Shown here in pieces: positions 26,111 through 36,326 of a DNA stretch of 64,000 nt. This DNA is from Isoetes taiwanensis (lineage: Eukaryota; Streptophyta; Lycopodiopsida; Isoetales; Isoetaceae): the NCBI GenBank assembly GCA_021234155.1, contig JAJEKV010000075.1, positions 2,440,522-2,504,521 of the forward strand, in the 5' to 3' direction. Each line of letters starts with the position of its first letter. The first letter of the stretch is position 1. The translations under genes and the position numbers were made by a program. The notes below the pieces were generated by a model that did not search any database, was not told the origin of the DNA, and saw only the letters and a program-made list of their open reading frames with translations.

Positions 26111-26362
26111 GTAAATATATGTGGACAAATGTTTATAAAAAATCCCTAAGAGTAGTTGTTGATGTTATTTACGCACTATAAATATGCACCTCCATTGGCA
26201 ACACATGCAAGGCATGGATGCTCGAGTGGCACAAGAATCCCCTAGTACTCGGATTGGTTACATCATACTTACACTTTAATAAGGAGCTCTTGTAAGTATT
26301 CAAATTGCGCGTATTCAATTGCAAGATAGTTCCAACAACTTCATCCCTCTCTTCTCGAACTC

Positions 26363-26404
26363 TGGCAGTGTTAGCAACAATTGCGGCAGTGTTAGCAACA
26401 ATTG
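26363..26404. repeat. 21-bp tandem duplication upstream of dead peroxiredoxin
   Basis: GGCAGTGTTAGCAACAATTG occurs twice with a 21-base period. The intact gene has one related copy (GGTCGCAACAATTGCGG near 23310), so the doubling arose in unit 2. Confidence 0.85.
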
Positions 26405-26421
26405 CGGCTGCTCTTGATGCA

Positions 26422-26428
26422 TATAAAT
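26422..26428 (+). promoter_or_regulatory. TATA box of dead peroxiredoxin copy
   Basis: TATAAAT, matching the box at 23344. The LINE-like insertion starts 133 bp downstream, so a transcript from here would begin with element sequence in its leader. Confidence 0.6.
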
Positions 26429-26685
26429 AGTCTCAGTTGGTCAAGACTAAGATTATCCCAATATAGAGTTCACATTTTTTGTAGCATATACTTTTGCCAG
26501 ATTGATCATCAATAAATTAGTTTTTTCTAGAGAGTTGTTTTAGTTGGGTTCTCTCTCATATCCAAGCACAAGGGCCTGGTACATTTACCTTCCAAGATCG
26601 GGAGGATCTCCAAAGTGCTCTAGACACGCAAGTTCGGTGTTTGCCGCCTCACTGACCAGTGCGACTCATTCATTCTAGGGGAGGA

Positions 26686-27347
26686 ATGGCGGCCACATCT
26701 ATGATTGTGTCTATTGAGATGGACACACTTATTACGCGATTAATACATGCCTTCGTTCGAGACCCTAAAGCCCAGTATATGTGCACAAGTGATGCCTCAG
26801 TACAGACACTAGATACAGAATTACAGCCACAGAAGAAACATTGTGTTGAAGCAGAAGTGCAGACATTGGAAAGGGAACATGTTGAGGTGGGCGTACAGAC
26901 ATCTCCACAATCCCAAGGGGACCAGGAGTCGCAGTGCCGCTAGCTTAGCGGGGCAGGCTACCTCGGTATCTTCTCGTTACTAGGAGCCCGAACTGCGTAT
27001 TATAGGGGTTGCAGAGGCGAAGATGATGCCCTTTCGATATGGATCTTTGCTTTGCATTTTTCACCGATGTCATGCATGTGAAGGTGGGTGGAGTTGTCTC
27101 CGCTACTAGGGTGGGAGCGGCAAGACCTGATCGTCCCCGCCATCTTTTGGTTCGGTTTCAAGACCCTCTTAGCCGCTTACATGTTCTTCAGCATGGAAAC
27201 CATCTCAGAGGGACTAGTTTCTCAGTACAGGAGGACCTCTCCCCTCTTCAATTGTGTAACCGTAAGGAGGAGCTCTTTCAAGGTGAGGGCAGCCACGCCA
27301 AAAAGAAATGGGCAAAGCAGTCTGTGGGGGCGCAACAATTATTCTAG
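26686..27347 (+). pseudogene. LINE ORF1-like protein (RRM/Transposase_22 type), frameshifted
   Basis: Start ATG at 26686 sits in a good plant context (GAGGAATGGCG). The first 85 codons end at a stop at 26941. They contain three VQT motifs (residues 39-41, 58-60 and 70-72) in an acidic, Glu/Gln-rich stretch. ELRIIGVAE follows in another frame near 26990, then FTDVMHVKVGG and RVGAARPDRPRHLLVRF, then LRGTSFSVQEDLS in a third frame to 27347. ELRIIGV, RPRHLLVRF and GT.FSVQEDLS correspond to the RRM and C-terminal domain of L1 ORF1 RNA-binding proteins (family knowledge). At least one stop and two frame changes make this copy non-functional. Confidence 0.7.
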
Positions 27348-27568
27348 ATCAATGGCCTTCCAATCCTTGGATTGGCTATGTCTAGATAATTTTAGAAGAA
27401 GCATAAATTTATCACTAGCATTAGCATTATCTTCTTTTATTCTTGGTAGCCTTTTAATATTTGGTTATTGTATTTGGTGATGGGGCCTAGTCCCCAGGTT
27501 TTACATGGGCTGTTGCCCTTGCATGTGCCGTCCCATAACCCGTTGGGTTCCCGTGGACGTAAAAATTC

Positions 27569-27686
27569 TTATCTTATCTCATCTTATCTTATCTTATCTT
27601 ATCTTATCTTATCTTATCTTATCTTATCTTATCTTATCTTATCTTATCTTATCTTATCTTATCTTATCTTATCTTATCTTATCTTA
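27569..27686 (+). repeat. (TTATC)n microsatellite tail
   Basis: About 23 nearly perfect TTATC units, with one TCATC variant at 27579-27583. It lies exactly at the 3' end of the inserted element, and so is its tail rather than an independent microsatellite. Confidence 0.95.
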
Positions 27687-27752
27687 TCTCTCATAGCTCA
27701 ATTTGATTTTGTGTAGAAGCAATTGTTAAGTCTTCTTATATTTTTTAGCATA

Positions 27753-28465
27753 GTGGTTCTACAATTGGGTGATAAAGTTCCAGATTTCATAGCAGAAACA
27801 ACACAAGGGATGCTAGATTTCTATGACTACGTCTACAAAAGCTGGGTGATAATATTCTCACATCTAGATGATTTCACATCAGTATGCACAACCGAGCTTG
27901 CGGCAGTGACAAAGCACATGCCAGAGTTTGAGAAGAGAGGGGTGAAGGTGTTGGCACTGAGTTGCAATTTAGTAGAATCACACAAGGCATGGATACCAGA
28001 CATAGAAGCCTACATGCCAGGGGTCAAAGTTAACTATTCCATAATGGCATGCAAGTTTGGGATGATAGATTCTTCAATGAAAGATACAAAAGGAGAGGCA
28101 TTAACAGCACGGGCAGTTTTCATCATAGGGCCCAACAAAAGGCTCAAGCTTTCTCTTCCTTACCATGCTACCACTGACAGAAATATGGAGGAAATAATTC
28201 GGGTATTGGATTCCGTACAACTCACTGCCGACTTTGATGTTGCAACTCCTGCTGATTAGCAAGTCGAAGATGATTGCATGATTCATCCTGAACTGGATCA
28301 TGATGTTGTTGCTAAGAGTTTTTCAAAAGGTTTTAAGACTGTTCATCTACCTTCTACGAAAAAATATATGCGCTTCACTCCTCATATCCGTTTTGTAATG
28401 CTCTTGGGCAGTTTGCTTCGGTTGTGAAGGCTTGCGAGCTTGATTTAAAGTTGTTTTGCATCTAA
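27753..28465 (+). pseudogene. Dead 1-Cys peroxiredoxin paralogue
   Basis: Homologous over its whole length to 23557-24300. Lesions seen directly: the start ATG is GTG (27753); Pro38 and Pro43 of the active-site loop are Leu and Ser, though the cysteine remains; 21 bp are deleted in frame around 28046-28050, removing the ADEGREL part; the Trp176 codon is TAG (28257-28259); and a frameshifting change follows MRFTPH near 28385. With a LINE-like element in its leader, it is most unlikely to make an enzyme. The reading frame from 27723 starts at an upstream non-homologous codon and is not evidence for a protein. Confidence 0.92.
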
Positions 28466-28999
28466 GCATGTACGTGATGAATAATTTTATGTGTACATTC
28501 AATCCGTCCAAAAGTTAAATGCCTTGAGTGGTATATTTTGCCAGGTGTCATCAGTTAAATTGAATGTAAGTTTGACTTGTTTGAAATAATTAATATACAT
28601 TTAAATTCTTCTTACATTTTCCATTATAAAGCATGTGTATCTTACGTGTAAATATCAAAGATGATGGTGGGTTATCTCCTTTATTGATTCCTTGTCCAGC
28701 TTCGTATGATGCATCTACACAAGCAAAGGTAGGAGATCAATATATCTCTCAAATAGTGATGTCTTCATTTTGTCCTTTGTCTTTGTATTATTCTCCAATG
28801 CAATGTACTAAAAGCGCTTCTCTTTTTCATCCTTGATTATTTGACTAGTACTTCACCATAACCAATAACCAATGTAATATAGAGTCAAAGATTGTATCTT
28901 ATGTACAACATAATCTTCTAATGGTGGGCTTTCCATCAGATTAATTATTAATACTACTAGACCAATGGGCGGAAATGAGGATATCATGTAACTTTGTCC

Positions 29000-30950
29000 T
29001 TATGTTTCAACTATGATATTTCTTAGGATGGCATATCCACTCTTTATTATAAGAGGCATGTGTATGTAGGGTCTAGATTGACGGGGAGATTTTACAAGAG
29101 TCAAGATTCCAGATTGAAGGGAGGATTTGGAAGGGCTAATATTTAACGCCTAATATAGGTTCGTAGTGTGGGAATTCACAGGGAAATCAACAATGACATT
29201 TATCATCATTCTTTTATTGGATCCCTCCTCTCTTTCGGTTTGAATCATACCTTAACATTCACGTGGTTCATTGTGCATTCTCATTTAAAAAATTCCTTTT
29301 CTCATTCTAGAATTATTGCTTATGTTCCTCTTCATCCCATAGCTTAAAACAAGTGTTTACTCCGCCTTGATGTACAATCAAAGGTGGGCAGTCCTAGTCA
29401 AACCATAAGGTAGATGTTATTTTGTTCATAATCTTATCTGGGCAATCGAAGTCTACCATGGCATTCGCAATGGTATAAATCCTACACATCTTGGGTTGTA
29501 AATAAATTTTAATTTTCTTAACATATATAATTGATTCTTCTGGAATATTACTTAGAGATTCTTACCTTAATATCTTGACACGTTAGCATATCTTGTGCGT
29601 AACACTCCTTCGTAAATTTTTTTGACACGTTTCAGATATCAGACTATAAAAAGAGGATAGTGTAGCTTCACGCCATTTCCCAGACTGCTAACCGATAGCC
29701 AGTAGCCAGAATTTGAATCTCAGGATCTTAACAGATGTAGCAAAATCCATTTGGTAGCAAAATCGTGTGTGGGTTAGACGCTGGCAAATTTGCGAGATGT
29801 CCGAAAATTGTGGAGAGGATTGCATATGTAATTTGAAGAGACCGGGTATCTTTGTCTTTGTGGCGGTTGTGAACGGGACAATTCCTAGGTGTCGATTCCG
29901 AAATGCATATAGTAGAATGTGCTCGTCATCATCTTGTTGTTGCCGTAAAACACACGAGGTTTGAGTTGTCACTTCTTCGACCTTCAATATTGTGGAGGAA
30001 AATTAAACACATTTTTTTTGTCTCAAATTATACCAAGAGTCCATTAGAAATGCAAATCTCAAGAAAAATCCGATGCTCATAATATCTGCGGCTTTTAATT
30101 ATCCGGCGAAATTACATTTACCATGGCAAATGCCAGCAATCGATTGGATGTAATATGGTATAAAACAAGATCTATTTGGCTGTTGTTGTGAAGTTTAGGA
30201 GAAGCGAAGCATTATGTTTCATGTGGCGGAATACCAAATCCACCTTTTACACCCTCGGTGACCCATCTTCTATTTCCTTATTCTATTGCATTACGTTACG
30301 AAAATCTACCTATTTGCTTTTTGCGCATCAACTGGATAGAGCAGTTTGAAAAGAAGTGACATTAAAATCCATTGAACTGTATCACCATCTTTAGATCTTT
30401 AGGCCACAAATATTTGGTGAGAACCTTCAATATCTCGCAAGTCCGGCCCGACTCTACATCCTTTTCACGCTTTCAGCGGCTTATCGCTTCATGGTGAAGT
30501 TAGATTTTGGAATGCGCAAGATGAGATATTTGATGTTCATAAACCACCTCGTTAAGCCCATTTTGTACCTCATGTAGCCCTATCAACAATGATTTATTAG
30601 CATGATTTGGTTGTTATTGCGAACGTTAGATGTTTACCCATACCTAGCGACTTTCCGCTATTATAAACCCATAGAACACAGACCAACAAACCCGAAACTT
30701 TCCTTCAATTAAGCTAAGCCATGAGCTCTGCCACAATAAGTTTGGCAGACCCAATAATCTTCTGGCAAACCCAACAATGGGGAGCTTCAACAATTCACAA
30801 CTCCAGCCAATCCGGAGCAATCCGATAACTTCCATTCCAAATCATGCCTTGCTCTTTTTGTTTTTTCTATTTTTTAACGTACCTCTACAATTTCCATATG
30901 AATAAAAGGCAATAGTTAGTTTTTAGACTTTTCATTATTGTTAACAAATA
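29000..30950. other. Stretch without recognisable genes
   Basis: Contains a 99-codon frame on the minus strand (29688-29987) and a 65-codon frame on the plus strand at the same place; neither resembles a known family. The rest is AT-rich non-coding sequence. Confidence 0.45.
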
Positions 30951-30955
30951 TGTAG

Positions 30956-32300
30956 TCAATTAGTATCCAGTTTGAATGAATGTGTTATACATTCAAATGG
31001 TACCACAACTATTAATCTATGACTTTTTTTTAGCTCCTCATATAAAAGCTTAAATCTTAGAACTCTATTCCACATCACACTTCTATACTGGCACACAATC
31101 CCCCCTGCGCCGGCTAGCCGCCCTAATTTTCTTGTATTTGTTAATATCTTTTGTGGGATGACAATTGTATTGCTTTCTTTATTGTATAGGGTATCACATT
31201 TGACTGCCTTGAGATATAAAGGGCCAACATCCATCTTTTTTAGCACAACCCTCCCAAATAATAGATCATATATATCAGGATCATTAGCTAGATTTTCAAG
31301 AGAGACCACTATGAAATTTGTAGCTAATTTTATCCTCATCTCTGAACATTGACAAACACTTTAGTAACCAATCTTATGGGACATACTTTCCCATTCTGAA
31401 CTTTAGTAGTTCAGAATTAAAGAAGTATTTTTATCAATATGAAGTATATTTCTGAACTTGGCACATTATGTGATACAATATAACATTGAAACCAGAACCA
31501 CCACCCGAAATCACGTTTAAAAAGTTCTCTAAGGGTAGCTTTGGACAAAAATGTTCCAGGATCTTCTTCTTCTTGAGGAATCACAATGTTGGTAGATGTA
31601 TCTTGTACCAAATTTTCATGCTCCAACATCTTGAACAAGTATTCCCTGTAAGTAGATGCAATTTTTAGCAAGGTATAGATATCTAATGTTAACTTTGATG
31701 TCTTCATTGGTGATTCGAACTCGTTAGGCTACTCTTATTGCTTGTACATGGAACTGCCACCTTAGTTGCATGAGATGAGTTTGTAGGAACTCTATTGGAA
31801 AAGCCATATTGTTGCAAATCAGTGTCGATAGCCAATACACTCCCCTTCTTCCCATTGAAGTAAGTAGGACATAGAAGCACTACCTATCTGTTCAGATTCC
31901 TTACCTATTCTTGCTACTTCTTGCTTCATCATATACTCTTTGACACTTCATCGAAATTCAGTATGGCCCATTGCTTGGCAGAAACGACAAACATGGCATT
32001 CCTTTCTTTACTGACCTCTTTTTATGCAACTCAGACATAGCCTTCCAATACAATTATCCTCATTGTGACCATATCCCTTACAAAAATTGAAAGTGCTTTG
32101 GTATTTTATATTAATAACCTCCCCCAGCTACTTGGAAACTTCCAATGTTTGCATGGCTAGATTCGAACCCATCGACAGATTCAGAAACCTCACCTCAAAA
32201 TTTGTCTTAAAACTTGACTTTTTTATCCTTCGGTGTAAGATGTTAAACATAATCTGGTTCCTGCTCTCAATCTGGATAAAAATGTGAAGTTCTATGATCT
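30956..32300 (-). mobile_element. Decayed retroelement with CCHC zinc knuckles
   Basis: On the minus strand near 32100-31960, a frame reads FCKGYGHNEDNC and, after a change of frame, CRFCQAMGHTEF. These are CCHC-type zinc knuckles as in plant LINE ORF1 or gag. Upstream (about 32290-32150) is a stretch compatible with a DUF4283-like domain. Downstream open frames at 31707-31417 and 31339-30956 (96 and 127 codons) may be later parts of the same element but carry no recognisable motif. It lies head-to-head with the LINE starting near 32330. Confidence 0.45.
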
Positions 32301-32353
32301 TCATCCAGGTAAAGATTGCATTATTTTAAGATGGTATAAAAAGTTCGATTCCT

Positions 32354-33428
32354 TTGAGGCGGTGGCGTTCCAGTTTTTTGCTGAGCGCTCTGCAAGAGGA
32401 GGAGGGCGGGATAGTTGTGCAAAGGACCAAGCATGTATTCCATGGTAAAATTCTGAAAAACCCGTCTGTGGAAGCAAGATTAAAACAGATGGTGAATCGA
32501 GCAGTGATTGGCTGTGTTAGCCATGAAGGAGTGAAACTCCTGATGATAAGAGCCGAGCTCGAAAAGCTAATTGAAAGTATCTCTATTTCTAACATTTATT
32601 GACTTGATTTTCCTTTCTTCATTGTGGAATGTGGGAATGAGATCTCTGTTAAAATGCTCCTTAAACAAGGCACAATTACGAGAGCCAATATCCAAATCTT
32701 CTTTCAAAGATGGTACCCAGCCTTTGATCCTCAGGATATTAAGCAGATCTTCCATCATAGATCTCGGTGCAGGGCCTCAGTCCAATCTATTGGAGTGAAG
32801 AAATCCTGAGGAATCTCTTCCAGGAATTGGGGGATTTCATTGGAATGGAAGCCATGCCGGACAAACCCTGTGTGTTTGGGTCCAATTAGATCTCCTCAAG
32901 CCAATTCCTGAGAGAATTGATTACTGTGATTACTTTGGCCTTTAGAAATGCCTTCTTCTGCAGTGGAGAGGGATCCCCACTCCTTGTGGTACTTGTGGAA
33001 TTCGGCTACATGGTGGCAGAGTCTGCAAAGGCTTCATTGAAAACAAAAATCCAAATTTGGAGCCTCCAAATCCATGGATTATACCATATAAAAAACCTTC
33101 CCCTGCATCTAGGAGGCAGAATGTCAATGGTAGTGTCAAGAGAAAGGCCCGTAAGCAGAGGATCAGAGAAGAGCGTGAAAGGGCAGAACAAGCACAATTG
33201 GCTCAGAAGAAAGGAAAGATGACCTGTATTCGGAAGTCAGATGACCTTCCCGAGAGTGTAAAGGTTTTAAATCATGGTATTACAATTAAGGGGCCAATAC
33301 AGGAGAGTGGAGCTTTGTCTACCTCCCCCTCTCCTGCGGTGGAGAAAGGTGAATGCTCTCATGCATCTAAAATAATGGCCACTGATTTTCTAGTTCAGAA
33401 CCTTTTTTCTAGTCCTAACCATTGGTGA
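32354..33428 (+). pseudogene. LINE ORF1 remnant (DUF4283-like, zinc knuckle)
   Basis: Fragments in shifting frames: FFQRWYPAFDPQD near 32700 resembles the DUF4283 domain, VQLDLLKPIPERIDY near 32890 continues it, and CGTCGIRLHGGRVC near 33000 is a zinc-knuckle-like cluster. Then an open frame (33057-33428) with a basic, Lys/Arg/Glu-rich coiled-coil-like stretch (RKQRIREERERAEQAQ). ORF1 proteins bind the element RNA (family knowledge). There are several frame breaks. Confidence 0.6.
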
Positions 33429-33789
33429 GCTTCACAAGCAACAGCCAGTGCCTTTGATCCATAACTCTGAGATTGGAAATCAGGAAGATACTGATGAGCT
33501 CTTAAAGCAACAGCCAAAATTACCAAATTGTGCTGAGCCTTCTGCCATTAGAGAGGGCTCAAAAATCCAGTCGTAGATCCTCAGTTTGTTCAAGCTATTT
33601 ATGTTGATCAAAGTATAGGGGCTGCTGTAGATGACAGTTTGGAAGAGGTGTACCCAACCAATGACAGGCACGTCATCTCCTGTAGAATCTAGACTTGATG
33701 ATTCTATACCCCACAAACATCTAAGAAAAAACACAATGGTCTTCTTTAATTTGGATGGGCCTACTTCTAATACCAGAAATAAATCTTCA

Positions 33790-34430
33790 TGAAGACTGTT
33801 TGTTGGAATCTTAGAGGCATAAAAGTCCTTTAACAAGAAAACCGGCTCTGATAGCTATTCAAGAAATGAAAGCAGACATCATTTTACTGTAGGAGCATAG
33901 GCTTCCTTCTTTTGAATCTTCTAAATTAGGAGATTGGATATGTCCAGGGAGTGGCTCCACTTGGGCTGCTGCTAATGGTACAAACGGAGGTATTTGCATG
34001 ATCTGAAAAGGATTTTCTTCCTCAGGCTCTTATGTAGCTCCTTTAGGTCGATGATCTATCAGTTTTTTGGACATTAAAGGCCAGCTTTTAGGCACATCAT
34101 TAATGTCCATGCTTCAACAGAGCCTCATGAAAGAGAAAGGTAGTGGAGTGAAATGAGGATTTGGATTGAAAGAAAAAAACAGGTTCATAATTGGCTCTTA
34201 GCAAGGGATTTTAATAATACTCCCCAATGGGATCAGAAGCTGGGCAAGAAATTAAATATGACTAAAAATGAAAGGAGAGAATGGGATAAGCTTATTGGAA
34301 CTTTTGTTTATCATCGCCCTTCCTCCTCGGCCTCTTATTCTTGGCGCAATAAAAAAGGACCTGAGAGAACCTTTTGTTTGTTAGACAGATTCTATACCTC
34401 ATTAACTGATCTGAATATTTAGGATCAAGT
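33790..34430 (+). pseudogene. LINE endonuclease domain remnant
   Basis: The frame near 33800 reads WNLRGI, the N-terminal motif of the apurinic-type endonuclease. Further on, EHRLPSFESS stands where QETHL-like residues are expected. Then NWLLARDFNN (usually GDFN) at about 34190 and YSWRNKKGPERTFCLLDRF near 34340 match the later endonuclease blocks. Stops and frame changes interrupt it. This enzyme nicks target DNA to prime reverse transcription (family knowledge). Confidence 0.65.
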
Positions 34431-35029
34431 TCTCACTAAATCGGATCAGAGTAACTCCATTTCGACCATTTTCCCATGTGTTTTGGAGTCCCTCTCACAT
34501 GCCTCACGTCTTTGCCAAGGTAAATACTTCCTTCAAATTTAATGTTCAAATATCGTGATATCAAGCAATTCTGCTCACAATTAGGGGAATACTATTTGTC
34601 CTTTCCCAAGCTTGGAAATAGCAGATCAATGGCATGTTTTGTGCAGAAGCTAAAAAAGCTGAAAGATTGGATCAAGAAGTGGGAAAAAGATTGGGCAGAA
34701 AAGAAAAGGCATAAAAAAAATAAAGTTTATGCTCAGATAAAAAAGGTGAGGAAACTCTTATTTCTTGATAAAGATAATCAGTCCCTGCGGAGGCAGGAGG
34801 AAAGGATGTAAATCAATGTCAAACACATTGAGGAACTAGAGGCTCAATCCTTGGCCATCGGCAAATGTCGAAGATGTTAATTTGATGGACAAAAGTAGCT
34901 CTTCTTTCTTCTTTCGAGCTGCCAAAAGTAATTATCAATAACAATATCATATCAGTCCAAGATGAGCAAAGCAATATCATCCAGGATCAGCAAGCGATCC
35001 AATCCTTCTTTGCCTAGAAATGCCAAGAG

Positions 35030-35690
35030 TTGTTTGATATGCAGCCTTCTTCTCAGCTTGATCTCAAAGAATTTTTCAATTCTATTGATTCTGATCCCAT
35101 GTCAATTAACAATGAGCTTCTTATAGCTGTCCCACAGAAGCAGGAAATCTTCCTCACTTTGAACTCTATGGCTTCTGGTAAAAGCCCAGGTCCTGATGGC
35201 TTTCCCCCAGAATTTTTCAAGGAATTCTGGGATGCTATGCAAGATGACATCACAACTTTTATCCAAGGGGCTTGGACTGCTGATAGTTTACACCCTGCAA
35301 TCAATGCTGGGCTTAAAGCTTTAGTTCCAAAGGTGGATCAACCTATTGGTTTCTCTGACTGGAGACCTATATCTTTGACTAATACAAGCTATAAAATCTT
35401 GGCTAAATTGTTAGCAAATAGGCTCAAGCCTATGTTGGAAAGGTCTATCAGTCCCCTGCAAACTGCTTTCCTTCCCTCCAGGAATATTCTTGACAATTTC
35501 ATTGGAGCATATGAAGGTCTGCATTGGAACAAACTTTCCAAGTAAAATTGCATGTTACTAAAGCTTGATTTCAAAAGGGCTTTTGATACTATTAACTGAG
35601 ACTTTTTATATAGGGCAGTGGAGTTCCTCAGCTTTTCATAGCAGATAATCAATTTGGTCTATGCTTTCAACAAAGAGGCTAGATCTGCGC

Positions 35691-35779
<89 letters not shown>

Positions 35780-36171
35780 TCAATGGCTCTCCTTCCTTTT
35801 TTACCCCCCTGCAAAAGAGGAGTCAGATAAGGATGCCCTCTTGCCCCATATCTGTTTCTCATTGTGGCTGAAATGGTGACCAGAATTACCATTAAACTCC
35901 AGCAAACTGGGCAAGTTAAGTTCTTCAAATGCCTAATGATTGTAAGTCTCTCTCTTTGATGCAATATGCGGATGACACACTTATATTCTTAGAGGATGAT
36001 GGGAAAAATATCTTTATCATTCTGTCAGCCATGGAGTTGTTTGGTAAAGTATCGGGACTTCACTTGAACATGTCTAAATGTGTGATCCTTTTGGACATCC
36101 CCTTTCTAGAGAAAAATATGGCCATCAAATTGCCGGGCTTTCTTTGCCTCCTCGGATATGGGTTCGCATAG
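35030..36171 (+). pseudogene. LINE reverse transcriptase, split by poly-T
   Basis: Clear RT blocks: GKSPGPDGFPPEFFKEF (~35175), DWRPISLTNTSYKILAK (~35360), LLKLDFKRAFD after a stop at 35545, then the 85-bp T run, VNGSPSFFTPLQK, a frame with an in-frame stop in the RQGCPLAPYLFL block, and the catalytic QYADDTLIF (~35958). The YADD aspartates are retained, but the frame is lost at least three times. Confidence 0.85.
35694..35778 (+). repeat. 85-bp poly-T run inside LINE RT
   Basis: Uninterrupted T from 35694 to 35778. The flanking codons (...SAQL before, VNGSP after) are those expected to be adjacent in an RT, so the run replaces or expands a short T stretch coding for one Phe. Confidence 0.95.
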
Positions 36172-36326
36172 TCTTTGGGCTTCAATCACAAACAAAATTA
36201 AGAGGAAATTCATGATGTGCCCAGCTTCTCTTTCTTTGGCGGGTAGAGTGGAGATTGCTAATACAAAGGATAGCCAAAAGACATACATTTACTTTTCATC
36301 TGCAATAGTGGCTGATAAGGCAACAT

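Larger units (their letters stand above)
26561..27686 (+). mobile_element. ORF1-only LINE-like element with (TTATC)n tail and TSD
   Basis: A 1.13-kb insertion in the 5' UTR of the dead peroxiredoxin. It is flanked by the 9-bp direct repeat TCTCTCATA at 26552-26560 and 27687-27695. The intact paralogue has that site once (23497-23505) with no insertion, so both boundaries are well fixed. It has a ~125-bp leader, an ORF1-type coding region (26686-27347, broken), about 220 bp of 3' UTR, and a (TTATC)n tail at 27569-27686. No endonuclease or RT is present. The last ~130 bp before the tail match the reverse complement of 50041-50155. It would depend on proteins from another LINE for transposition (inference). 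Confidence 0.85.
25275..28990. repeat. Tandem duplication unit 2 (dead peroxiredoxin)
   Basis: Second copy of the 22750-24890 unit, in the same orientation. The left marker is at 25275-25425, the TATA region at 26422, the coding region at 27753-28465 and the 3' flank to ~28990. It is expanded by two retroelement pieces. Confidence 0.8.

Noticed and set aside
27468-27716. Frames with repeated LILSY residues
   Set aside because: Translation of the (TTATC)n microsatellite tail.
27723-28259. 178-codon frame as a working second peroxiredoxin
   Set aside because: The true start codon is GTG, the frame opens in 5' UTR sequence, the Trp176 codon is a stop and active-site prolines are changed.
35661-35964. 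Poly-Phe / poly-Lys frames
   Set aside because: Translation of the 85-bp T run.
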